From contig NZ_VFYU01000023.1 of the NCBI RefSeq assembly GCF_021012795.1, positions 1 to 39,683 of the forward strand: a DNA stretch of 39,683 bases. Direction: 5' to 3'. The DNA is from Psychrobacter sp. I-STPA10. GTDB lineage: Bacteria > Pseudomonadota > Gammaproteobacteria > Pseudomonadales > Moraxellaceae. Positions 18,998 to 27,068 of this stretch are shown here, piece after piece. A program made the translations under genes and the position numbers. The number at the start of each line of letters is the position of its first letter. The stretch's first letter is position 1. The notes below the pieces were generated by a model. That model saw only the letters and a program-made list of their open reading frames with translations, was not told the DNA's origin and searched no databases.

Positions 18998-19750
18998 ATG
19001 ACACATTCTCCATGCTCCACCCTGACCACCAAAACCTTAACACAAGCAGACTATCAAGCCACTTATGATGCCATGTATCATCAGACCATGACTCGTATTG
19101 CCCAAAAAAAACAAGCAGAACAAAATTCTGATACTGCTGTTATAAACCCTACAGATAGACTCGGTGATGAATTATGGATTGTTGAGCATAATAATGTCTA
19201 TACACTCGGGCAGGCAGGTAAAGAAGCACATATTCTACAGCGTACCAATACCCCTATTATCCGTACTGACCGTGGTGGGCAAGTCACATGGCATGGCAAA
19301 GGTCAACTGGTGATATATTGGTTATTTGATTTAAACGCGCTTGGTTGGGGCGTACGCAATCTAGTCTCCCATGCCGAGCAAGCCATCGAAGATGTGGTCA
19401 ACTATTATGTGCAGGATAATGGCTATATTGCCTGTGCACGCAAAGATGCACCCGGTGTCTATCTCTATACCCAAAAAGCCGATGGCAGTGCGGATACTGA
19501 GAATATGCTGGGCAAAATTGCTTCATTGGGTTTTAAAATAAAACATGGCATGAGCTATCATGGTATTGCACTAAATCTTGATTGTGACCTAACCGCTTTT
19601 AGTTATATCAATCCCTGTGGTTATGCGGGTATGAACATGTGTCGATTGGCTGATTTTACCGACCTAACCCACGAAGATATGGCAACGGTAACTCAGCGTC
19701 TGGTCGATAACATTCGTGCCCGTCATCAAGGTATGATTGCGCTGCGTTAA
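18998..19750 (+). CDS. lipB: octanoyl-[acyl-carrier-protein]:protein N-octanoyltransferase LipB
   Basis: LipB transfers octanoate from acyl carrier protein to lipoyl domains, the first step of lipoate synthesis. The diagnostic RTDRGGQVTWHGKGQ lies at about residues 89-103, the catalytic Lys in LGKIASLG at about 173 and the catalytic Cys in NPCGYAGM at about 207. The protein has 250 residues from the ATG at 18998. The frame opens 10 codons earlier at a TTG, and neither start has a strong ribosome-binding site. An insert around residues 36-55 (Gln/Asn/Thr-rich) makes it longer than E. coli LipB. lipA is not adjacent. Confidence 0.93.
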   Translation: MTHSPCSTLTTKTLTQADYQATYDAMYHQTMTRIAQKKQAEQNSDTAVINPTDRLGDELWIVEHNNVYTLGQAGKEAHILQRTNTPIIRTDRGGQVTWHGKGQLVIYWLFDLNALGWGVRNLVSHAEQAIEDVVNYYVQDNGYIACARKDAPGVYLYTQKADGSADTENMLGKIASLGFKIKHGMSYHGIALNLDCDLTAFSYINPCGYAGMNMCRLADFTDLTHEDMATVTQRLVDNIRARHQGMIALR

Positions 19751-19915
19751 AAAATATAACAAAGAAATCTAACATACATTGGCATGATGTACGTAGCCAT
19801 GATGATTAAATGGGTGTAAATATTCGGCTATTATGTATATAGTAGTCAAAAAACTGTAAAATCACACATTGGATAATCGTTATCTTGATTACGACTTTAG
19901 CCCTATTTGCAAAGT

Positions 19916-19924
19916 TGCTATACT
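19916..19924 (+). promoter_or_regulatory. extended -10 promoter of ppa (predicted)
   Basis: TGCTATACT reads as an extended -10 element, about 90 bases before the ppa start. It sits inside GTTGC-N8-GCAAC (19914-19931), a small inverted repeat that could bind a regulator. The -35 region (TTTAGC, 19896-19901) is weak, as is usual for extended -10 promoters. Confidence 0.45.
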
Positions 19925-20019
19925 ATGCAACGATTTATTAACTCATAATCAATTAACATAAGTTTTGTTTCAACAACTTTTTGTTCCAATACATTCATTT
20001 CAACAAATAAGGATAAATG

Positions 20020-20550
20020 ATGGCTGACTTTAATAAAATATTAGATGCAGGTGATGTTGATGGCGGTGAAATCAACGTTGTGGTAGAAATCCCTACTGGT
20101 AGTAACCACAAAATCGAATGGAATCGTGAGCTTGCCGTATTTGAGCTAGACCGTGTTGAACCTGCAATTTTTGCCAAACCTTGCAACTATGGTTTTATTC
20201 CACAAACACTAGACGAAGATGGCGATGAGCTAGATGCGCTTATCATCACCGAGCAACCTTTGACTACTGGTATATTCTTAAAAGCCAAAGTTATCGGCGT
20301 GATGAAGTTTGTCGATGATGGTGAAGTAGATGATAAAGTGGTCGTTGTTCCTGCTGATGACCGCAACAATGGCAATGCTTATAACAGCCTAGACGACTTA
20401 CCCCCACAGCTTATCAAACAGCTAGAGTTTCACTTTAGCCACTACAAAGATTTGAAAAAAGCTGGCACAACTGTAGTTGAAAGCTGGGGTGACGTTGCTG
20501 AGGCAAAAGAAGTGATTAAAGAAGCCATTCAACGCTGGAAAGATAAGTAG
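20020..20550 (+). CDS. ppa: inorganic pyrophosphatase
   Basis: The 176-residue soluble family I pyrophosphatase has the same length as the E. coli enzyme. The metal-binding signature DEDGDELDAL is present, as are YGFIPQT before it and VVPADDRN later. It hydrolyses pyrophosphate to two phosphates with Mg2+ and drives biosynthetic reactions. Two ATG codons are adjacent; the second (20020) is chosen because AAGGA is 6 bases away, while the first is only 3 away. A terminator lies about 95 bases downstream. It is a single gene. Confidence 0.96.
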   Translation: MADFNKILDAGDVDGGEINVVVEIPTGSNHKIEWNRELAVFELDRVEPAIFAKPCNYGFIPQTLDEDGDELDALIITEQPLTTGIFLKAKVIGVMKFVDDGEVDDKVVVVPADDRNNGNAYNSLDDLPPQLIKQLEFHFSHYKDLKKAGTTVVESWGDVAEAKEVIKEAIQRWKDK

Positions 20551-20644
20551 ATAAGTAAAAGATAAGTAACTGTAACGGCATGTACTAGAAATTCATGTCT
20601 AAAAGTCATGTATTAGAAGTTCATGTGCTAAAAGTGATACAATC

Positions 20645-20676
20645 AGGTTAAGTCATTAATGGCTTAACCTTTTTTT
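20645..20676 (+). terminator. intrinsic terminator of ppa
   Basis: AGGTTAAG (20645-20652) and CTTAACCT (20663-20670) pair, with further near-complementarity towards the loop, and a run of seven T follows. Between the ppa stop and this point lie imperfect short repeats of TTCATGT and CTAAAAGT (20580-20635). Confidence 0.9.
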
Positions 20677-20804
20677 ATATCGCATTTTAGATGATAGCCA
20701 TTATTATCATTATATGGTTACACTGTTATATAGTTACAATATTAGCTTTAAGAAGACAAAACCCTTTTCTTATCCAAAATAACACGACAGGTACAGTACA
20801 ATTT

Positions 20805-21242
20805 ATGGATACAGACACCTACTACAGCAAAGAAAAAACCCTAGAAAATATTCGTAAACTGCGTGAGCTTAATAACTGGACACAACAAGACATGGCAGAC
20901 AAGCTGTTTATGTCATTAAGCAGTTATACCAACCTTGAGCTGGGTAATAGCAAACTATATATGGAAAAACTAGAAAAGATTGCGGATCTATTTGGAGTAA
21001 AACTAGGGGATTTATTATTTTTAGAGAAGCAAAATATTGTTTTTTTTATAAATGATATGAATGACAATAATAACAACAATAATGTTGCTTATTATGCCAG
21101 TAGTAATAACTATATTAATGAAATTGAAAAACTACAATTACAAGTACAGTATCAACAAGAATTATTAAACCAACAACGCCAGCAAATTGAAACCCTGACG
21201 TTATTGGTAGATACCTTAAAAGCTAAAAGTGATGCAAAATAA
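20805..21242 (+). CDS. XRE-family DNA-binding regulator with C-terminal coiled coil
   Basis: The 145-residue protein has a helix-turn-helix of the XRE/Cro type at about residues 10-65 (NIRKLRELNNWTQQDMADKL, then SLSSYTNLELGN and LEKIADLFGVKLGDLL). An Asn-rich linker (six Asn in a row) and a Gln/Leu-rich helix (about 105-140) likely to form a coiled coil follow. The frame runs open upstream, but that part is hydrophobic and overlaps the ppa terminator, so the ATG at 20805 is preferred. Its ribosome-binding site is poor. The target is unknown; the convergent exported-protein pair is the nearest candidate partner. Confidence 0.75.
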   Translation: MDTDTYYSKEKTLENIRKLRELNNWTQQDMADKLFMSLSSYTNLELGNSKLYMEKLEKIADLFGVKLGDLLFLEKQNIVFFINDMNDNNNNNNVAYYASSNNYINEIEKLQLQVQYQQELLNQQRQQIETLTLLVDTLKAKSDAK

Positions 21243-21283
21243 AAAAATATAGAACATTTTTTTACTGCATCATTAATAAGGCA

Positions 21284-21976
21284 TTATGGACAAATACGCC
21301 GTGCCGCTTCATCAACACTAATACCATAATCTGTCTGCCAGTTACCATAACCATTTTTACCTAACAGATGGCTATCAAAGTTTGTCCATTGATATATTGT
21401 ACTGATATTACTTTGATTATAATCACCAGTAACCGTAATACCTCCCTTTGAGCCATCATTACAAGTCACTTGATAAGTGTCTGTAAACTTTGTTTTATTC
21501 AAATCTCCCATTGAGTGTGATGTTCGATTAACATGCTTAACCCCTGATAATTTAGCATATTGCTCACGTGCTTGCTGTATCGCTTTTTGTTCTACTTCCT
21601 GTAAATGCTGCTCTAATACAGGTATAAATTGGGTCTTGCACTGGGCAATTTTTTGTTGTTGAAACTCATTGGCTTTTTTCATTCGCATAGAAATACTGCT
21701 TTCTTTTGGCTGCGAAAATGCCTCGTCAAGTGTACCATAAAGAAGCTGACGAAATGCCTCAGCAACCTTAGGTGAGGATACTTTAGCCAATGCTTGTAAG
21801 TCCTGATTTAGGATCGTTTGGTTAAATTGATCATCTTTACTTTCTCCTTTTTGATGAGCTTGATACAGACTTTTGGCTTTTTCCCCCATTGTTATACATT
21901 TATCATCAAAATTAGTAGAGGCAACAGAAGTCATCATTAAACCACTAATTGCAAATGCTATAACTATTTTTTTCAT
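21284..21976 (-). CDS. exported protein of unknown function
   Basis: The 230-residue protein has a signal peptide ending near SVAS (about residue 20). The mature part has a helical Gln/Lys-rich middle (about 90-150) and a C-terminal region (about 165-230) rich in Thr, Gly, Asn and Tyr that looks like beta-sheet. It carries cysteines near the start, in the middle, in VTCNDGSKGG and at the end (RRICP), so disulfides in the periplasm are likely. The chosen ATG (21974-21976) has GAGAG upstream; an adjacent ATG and an upstream TTG are alternatives. It follows another exported protein by 35 bases and probably shares its mRNA. No family recognised. Confidence 0.7.
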   Translation of the reverse strand: MKKIVIAFAISGLMMTSVASTNFDDKCITMGEKAKSLYQAHQKGESKDDQFNQTILNQDLQALAKVSSPKVAEAFRQLLYGTLDEAFSQPKESSISMRMKKANEFQQQKIAQCKTQFIPVLEQHLQEVEQKAIQQAREQYAKLSGVKHVNRTSHSMGDLNKTKFTDTYQVTCNDGSKGGITVTGDYNQSNISTIYQWTNFDSHLLGKNGYGNWQTDYGISVDEAARRICP

Positions 21977-22011
21977 CATGACTCTCAAATATTCAATTAA
22001 AAAATACCGCT

Positions 22012-22491
22012 TTATTGAAAACTGTTATACACTTCTGTTTGACAATACTCTTTTGTCATATCACTAAACTGAGAGATAGATAACATTTTATTTTCCTTTA
22101 ATGCACGTAATTCTGTATCTGAAAGATTCCATGCTCCTTCTATAACACCTGAAACAAGTTTGTCCATAAAAGGTTTAATAATTGAATTACCTAAACCATT
22201 TACTATAGCTGGGTCATTAGAAGTAGCTTCAGCCTCTATCTTGACTAAATCAAAAGTCTTAAGGTTACTATTTTTATCAGCCTCCTGATCATATTTTGTC
22301 AGAAAAGTATCTTGGGCTTGCTGTTGACTAACACCATTTAATCTATCTGTCATAATTACTTTACCTGTAATAGCACAAGTATCTCCCATAGTCTCAATCA
22401 GCAGATCTAAAGTCTCAGTATCAATTGCCATTGCACTATTGCCAGCACCCAAACCAATACACATCATTGTTGCCATTACAAACTTTTTCAT
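22012..22491 (-). CDS. exported protein of unknown function
   Basis: The 159-residue protein starts with a clear signal peptide (basic start, hydrophobic core, cleavage after SAMA near residue 23). The mature part is acidic and helical, with cysteines in DTCAITG and near the C-terminus (EYCQTE). AAGGACG 8 bases before the ATG supports the start. It is the first gene of a likely two-gene operon with another exported protein. Both are AT-rich compared with the housekeeping neighbours. I do not recognise a family; a periplasmic partner pair is an inference from context only. Confidence 0.7.
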   Translation of the reverse strand: MKKFVMATMMCIGLGAGNSAMAIDTETLDLLIETMGDTCAITGKVIMTDRLNGVSQQQAQDTFLTKYDQEADKNSNLKTFDLVKIEAEATSNDPAIVNGLGNSIIKPFMDKLVSGVIEGAWNLSDTELRALKENKMLSISQFSDMTKEYCQTEVYNSFQ

Positions 22492-22787
22492 AATTGTCGT
22501 CCTTATTTTAAATTAATTAACTAAATTCCATAGATTACTCGCTACATCTACCCATTTATTATGCAATAATTCATTCGTATCAACAACAGTAATTTTTTAG
22601 ATAATCTACGCTAAAAATAAAGGTATGATGGTCATTTTTTAATATAAATAAAATGAATATATTTAAATAATTTTAACAATATATTTTTCTTATCAAGACA
22701 TAGATGGTTTTTATCTTATGTTATACTCAAATAGACTATTTTGCCTATTATTTTTATTACAACTAAAAACCATAACTGGAAATATTT

Positions 22788-23360
22788 ATGTCCTCATCTT
22801 CAACTCAAGCATCAACAACCACTACGCCACAGTCCGTTCTTACCTTTTGGTTTGACACCTTAAATCCTGCCGATTGGTTTAAAAAATCAAATGAGTTAGA
22901 CCAACAAATTAATAATAAATTTGCTAACACTTTACAACAAGCAGGACGTGGCGAATTGGTACACTGGCGAGAAAATGTGCAAGGTAGGTTGGCAGAGATT
23001 ATCGTCCTTGACCAGTTTTCTCGCAACATTCATCGAGACAGCGCAGAAGCATTTAAACACGATGGCATGGCATTAATACTCTCTCAAGAATTGGTTGCTC
23101 ATCCTGACTTTGCTACACTATCACAAGATGAACGTAACTTTGCCTTACTACCGATGATGCACTCTGAAAGCAAGCAAATTCATCTATTAGCAAGACCCCT
23201 ATTTGAGCAGTTTGCTAGCCGGCCAACCATTAATTTTGAACAAAAACACTTTGACATCATCGAGCGTTTTGGACGTTACCCACATCGCAATGCCATACTT
23301 AATCGCACCTCAACTAACGAAGAAATAGAGTTTTTACAAGGCCCTAATTCAGGTTTTTAA
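22788..23360 (+). CDS. DUF924 family protein
   Basis: The 190-residue protein matches the DUF924 pattern: VLTFWF near residues 17-22, then DQFSRNIHR (about 77-85), ERNFALLPMMHSES (about 115-128) and FGRYPHRNAIL (about 165-175), which are the conserved blocks of this family. The fold is all-helical and TPR-like; the function is not established. No signal peptide. TGGAAAT before the ATG is a fair ribosome-binding site. A small membrane-anchored gene follows 59 bases later on the same strand. Confidence 0.85.
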   Translation: MSSSSTQASTTTTPQSVLTFWFDTLNPADWFKKSNELDQQINNKFANTLQQAGRGELVHWRENVQGRLAEIIVLDQFSRNIHRDSAEAFKHDGMALILSQELVAHPDFATLSQDERNFALLPMMHSESKQIHLLARPLFEQFASRPTINFEQKHFDIIERFGRYPHRNAILNRTSTNEEIEFLQGPNSGF

Positions 23361-23419
23361 TTTTTAACTTTAGTTTTTAATGCTAATTTTTAAACTTCCC
23401 CTAATTTACTGTTAATGTT

Positions 23420-23848
23420 ATGTCTAATAAAAAATTACCCAAAGCCGTCGCCATTATGGTTGAAAAAAACAACCTAGTGATGGCAATTAAAACCTTAGCA
23501 GAAGAAGAAAACATCAGTATGACTGAAGCAAAAGCTCGTATTGATGACTATGAAGCTAAAATAAAAGCCAAGCAGCAGCAAAATATTGCCAAGATTGCTA
23601 AAAAACAAGGCATAGAAACAGGGGCAGATATAGAACCAGTTACAAGGATAGACACAGATACTGAGCAGAAAAAAACAGGGCAACAAAAAGCAGATGGATT
23701 TGCGCAGCTTAGCTCAGGCTTAAACAATCACCTAGATGATATTGGCTATAAAAAACCGCTCATTCCTCGTTGGGTATGGCGGTTATCTATTATACTTGTG
23801 GTGATGGGTATTATATTTTTTGCGCTTTGGCGGCTATTTATTATTTAG
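23420..23848 (+). CDS. small tail-anchored protein of unknown function
   Basis: The 142-residue protein has a Lys/Glu/Gln-rich helical N-terminal half (about 1-65), a polar linker and one C-terminal membrane segment (about 120-140, WRLSIILVVMGIIFFALWRLF). It should be anchored in the inner membrane with its soluble part cytoplasmic. I see no catalytic motif and recognise no family. It follows the DUF924 gene closely and may be co-transcribed. A GC-richer repeat block with terminator-like stems follows the stop. Confidence 0.65.
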   Translation: MSNKKLPKAVAIMVEKNNLVMAIKTLAEEENISMTEAKARIDDYEAKIKAKQQQNIAKIAKKQGIETGADIEPVTRIDTDTEQKKTGQQKADGFAQLSSGLNNHLDDIGYKKPLIPRWVWRLSIILVVMGIIFFALWRLFII

Positions 23849-23858
23849 AAAACAAATA

Positions 23859-23952
23859 AGACCCCTCCCAAACCCTTCCCTTGATTTAAGGGGAGGGCTT
23901 AAAAGCCTTTTCGGGCGAGACTAGGAGCGGGTTACAGTTGAGAGTGAGGTCT
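23859..23952. repeat. GA/CT-rich intergenic repeat with terminator-like stems
   Basis: This block between convergent genes starts AGACCCCTC and ends GTGAGGTCT, an imperfect terminal inverted repeat. Inside are a stem from CCCTTCCCTT to AAGGGGAGGG (23873-23897) and GGCTTAAAAGCC followed by TTTT (about 23896-23910). It shares motifs with the window start (1-50). It probably also ends transcription of the small gene at 23420 and of yejE. Confidence 0.55.
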
Positions 23953-23970
23953 CATTACTTACTAAGCCAC

Positions 23971-24990
23971 TTAGCTCATTCGTGGATCAAACGCATCTCG
24001 TAACGCTTCACCAATAAATATCAATAATGACAAGATAATGGTCAGGCTAAAAAATCCAGACAACGCCAACCATGGTGCATTGAGGTTATTTCTACCTTGT
24101 AACATCAGCTCCCCTAATGAAGGTGAACCAGGTGGCAGACCATAACCCAAAAAGTCTAATGCTGTCAGCGCAATGATATTGGCAGTCAAAATAAACGGTA
24201 ACTGAGATAGGCTCGATGCCAACGCATTGGGAAGGATATGTCGGCGTATAATTTGCCTATCTGCCACCCCAAGATTACGTGCGGCACGTACATAATCAAA
24301 GTTACGCGCACGCAAAAACTCTGCCCGTACTAATCCAACCAATCCCATCCATCCAAACAATAGCATCATCGCAAACAACACATAAATACTGGGGCTAAAC
24401 AGACTGACCAAGATGATGATCATAAATAGTTGCGGTAATCCGCTCCAGACTTCCATCAACCGTTGTCCTGCCAAATCAACCCAACCACCATAATAGCCTT
24501 GAATTGCCCCAACAATAATACCAATCAGCGAGCCTGCCAACGTCAATGCAATACCGAAGAGTAATGACACTCGTAGCCCATAGAGGATTCTAGCGACCAC
24601 ATCTCGACCCACATCATCTGTACCTAGCCAATTTTGGGCATTAGGCGGGGCAGGATATGGCTGTGCAAGCATCACATTGGGCGTTTGATCAGCAAAGGCA
24701 ATCGGTGGCATCACATAAAAACCGTCAGCATCGATCATTGCCTGTACCGCAGGATCTTTATAATTGGCTTCGGTCTCAAACACCCCACCAAATGCTGTCT
24801 CAGGATAAGCTTTCACAATCGGAAAATAATAGTCACCATCGTACTGCACGATTAATGGCTTATCATTGGCGATAAAATTTGCACCCATACACAGCACAAA
24901 AATAAGCGAAAATAACATCAATGCAAACATACCACTGCGATTGCGTTTAAAGCGATTCAGACGAGCTTGCCAAACAGGATTGATATTCAT
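23971..24990 (-). CDS. yejE: microcin C/peptide ABC transporter permease YejE
   Basis: The 339-residue inner-membrane permease has one N-terminal membrane segment (about 20-42), a periplasmic stretch of about 90 residues, then the permease core with the EAA-type loop (RAARNLGVADRQIIRRHILPNALA). This matches YejE of the DppC group. With YejB it forms the channel of the YejABEF importer for oligopeptides and microcin C. It starts 2 bases after the yejB stop, so translation is coupled. The usual next gene, yejF (ATPase), is absent here; the strand ends in a convergent repeat block. Confidence 0.9.
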   Translation of the reverse strand: MNINPVWQARLNRFKRNRSGMFALMLFSLIFVLCMGANFIANDKPLIVQYDGDYYFPIVKAYPETAFGGVFETEANYKDPAVQAMIDADGFYVMPPIAFADQTPNVMLAQPYPAPPNAQNWLGTDDVGRDVVARILYGLRVSLLFGIALTLAGSLIGIIVGAIQGYYGGWVDLAGQRLMEVWSGLPQLFMIIILVSLFSPSIYVLFAMMLLFGWMGLVGLVRAEFLRARNFDYVRAARNLGVADRQIIRRHILPNALASSLSQLPFILTANIIALTALDFLGYGLPPGSPSLGELMLQGRNNLNAPWLALSGFFSLTIILSLLIFIGEALRDAFDPRMS

Positions 24991-24992
24991 AA

Positions 24993-26045
24993 TTAGCGGC
25001 TCTCAAAGTCAATGCGAGGATCGACCAAATGATAGCTAATATCACTAATAAGCTGCAAAACCAATCCTAAAATGGTAAAGATAAATAGGGTGCCAAAAAT
25101 GACAGGATAATCTCGTTGTACCACTGCTTCAAAACCCAATAGCCCTAGCCCATCTAAATTAAAAATAATCTCAATAATAAAGTTACCTGCAAATAATATG
25201 CTAACAATGGCAGCAGGTACGCCAGCGATGATAATCAGCATGGCATTACGAAACACATGTCCATACAGCACTTGCCGCTCAGACAATCCTTTTGCCCGAG
25301 CCGTCAACACATACTGCTTGCCAAGCTCTTCAATAAAGCTAAATTTGGTCAGATATGCCAAACCTGCAAAACCACCAACAGTACTTGCCAATAGTGGCAA
25401 TGCCAAATGCCAAAAATAATCTTTGATTTTGCCGAATACAGTCAGTTGATCAAAGTTCTCTGATACCAAGCCTTGCAGTGGGAAAATCTGCCAATAACTA
25501 CCACCTGCAAACAATACCAGCAAGATCACTCCAAATACAAACACAGGCACAGCATGTCCCACTGCCAGTAGCAATGCAGTGGCTCGATCCATTGTTGAAC
25601 CATTATGCATCGCTTTATAAATACCGAGTGGAATTGCCAATAGATAGATAAGTAGCGTGCTCCATAGACCTAATGAGATAGAAACAGGCAGCTTATCAAT
25701 GATTAAATCGGTAACTGACTCTCCCTTAAAAAAGGATTTGCCAAAATCAAGTTGGGCATAATTTTTTAGCATTAACCAAAAACGCTCAGGGGCAGGCTTA
25801 TCAAAACCATATTGCACTTTGATTGCCTCGACCATCTCTTCGGACAACCCCCGTGAGCCTTGATAGCCAGTATTTGGTGACATGGCCGCATTCATGGCTT
25901 TGTCTTTTTTGGCTTGCTCAATCTGAGCAATCTGCTGTTCGACAGGACCACCGGGGGCGGCTTGCACAATGACAAAGTTTGCCAATAATATCAAAAATAA
26001 GGTCGGTAGCATCAATGCCAAGCGTTTGAGTATATAGCGTCCCAT
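24993..26045 (-). CDS. yejB: microcin C/peptide ABC transporter permease YejB
   Basis: The 350-residue DppB-type permease opens MGRYILKRLALMLPTL and then ANFVIVQAAPGGPVEQQIAQ, a close match to the start of E. coli YejB. The permease domain follows, with the loop LTARAKGLSERQVLYGHVFRNA. It is the integral-membrane partner of YejE. It follows gloB by 92 bases and overlaps functionally with yejE (2-base gap). The ribosome-binding site is weak. Confidence 0.9.
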   Translation of the reverse strand: MGRYILKRLALMLPTLFLILLANFVIVQAAPGGPVEQQIAQIEQAKKDKAMNAAMSPNTGYQGSRGLSEEMVEAIKVQYGFDKPAPERFWLMLKNYAQLDFGKSFFKGESVTDLIIDKLPVSISLGLWSTLLIYLLAIPLGIYKAMHNGSTMDRATALLLAVGHAVPVFVFGVILLVLFAGGSYWQIFPLQGLVSENFDQLTVFGKIKDYFWHLALPLLASTVGGFAGLAYLTKFSFIEELGKQYVLTARAKGLSERQVLYGHVFRNAMLIIIAGVPAAIVSILFAGNFIIEIIFNLDGLGLLGFEAVVQRDYPVIFGTLFIFTILGLVLQLISDISYHLVDPRIDFESR

Positions 26046-26137
26046 CTATGGCTGCCTTAATTTATAAAAAATTTATATAATTTTAAATATGATAATAATT
26101 ATCCTTATCAGCTATTATACAGTGATTCGTCATACTG

Positions 26138-26920
26138 TTATTTAAAGTTATTCTTTAATTCACGTAAGGCAGCAAATACAGTCAGTGGCTTTGTATCGGG
26201 AAGATTCACTAATCTTTTTACCCCTTCTACGGTTTCAGCTACGTCACTACGCATAAATACATTGACCTTCTTTTCATGTGCCAAAGTCACAGGCAATGAA
26301 GCGAGTCCCTTTTCTACCATCTGCTGCACAGTACCAAGTGTTTGACGCATATTTGCATTATCAGGCTCAATGGATAAACCAAAACGTAGATTGGTGATGG
26401 TGTATTCATGCGCTGGATAAAATAAGGTATCATCGGGTAGTTTTCTTAAACGCTCAACGCTTTGGTATAACTCTTCTATGGTGCCCGTAAATACACGCCC
26501 ACAACCGCCACTAAAGAGCGTATCCCCGCAAAACACATGCTTACGTCCGTCCATATCAAGCAAATAGGCAACATGACTTTGTGTGTGCCCTGACACTGCC
26601 CAGACTTGCGCTGAATATCCCCAAGCACTGACAGTACTACCATCTTTGACTGATTGATCCAAGCTGACATTATGCTCACTGTGCGCCACTACATGTGTCA
26701 TTGGATAGGATTGCTGTAATTCTGCTACCCCACCCGTATGATCACGATGATGATGGGTAATCCAAATGGCGGTCAAATCTAAATCATGGGCTTGTAAATA
26801 TTCAAGAACAGGCTCAGCTTGACCGGGATCAACAACAATGGCTTGCTTATTGTTTTCATTGATCAACATCCAGATATAGTTATCTGTAAATGCTTTGATG
26901 GGATAAATGTGTATGGCCAT
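26138..26920 (-). CDS. gloB: hydroxyacylglutathione hydrolase (glyoxalase II)
   Basis: The 260-residue metallo-beta-lactamase-fold enzyme has THHHRDHTGG at about residues 55-64 for the binuclear metal centre, a later His in SGHTQSHVAY, the bridging Asp in FCGDTLFSGGCGR and PAHEYTITNLRF near the C-terminal part. It hydrolyses S-lactoylglutathione to lactate and glutathione in methylglyoxal detoxification. AAGGA 7 bases upstream supports the ATG. The gene lies between yejA and yejB on the same strand, an unusual position for gloB. Confidence 0.94.
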   Translation of the reverse strand: MAIHIYPIKAFTDNYIWMLINENNKQAIVVDPGQAEPVLEYLQAHDLDLTAIWITHHHRDHTGGVAELQQSYPMTHVVAHSEHNVSLDQSVKDGSTVSAWGYSAQVWAVSGHTQSHVAYLLDMDGRKHVFCGDTLFSGGCGRVFTGTIEELYQSVERLRKLPDDTLFYPAHEYTITNLRFGLSIEPDNANMRQTLGTVQQMVEKGLASLPVTLAHEKKVNVFMRSDVAETVEGVKRLVNLPDTKPLTVFAALRELKNNFK

Positions 26921-27068
26921 ACAAATCCTTACTCATTGTTGTCTTAACTTAATATAGAATATAAGTAGTCTTATAACTTACACTTTATTTAAAAGTTATT
27001 TAAAAAATAGTTAAAATTTACAGTGAAAAATTTATATTTTGGGTGTTGCATATCATTAAGCAATTTAT

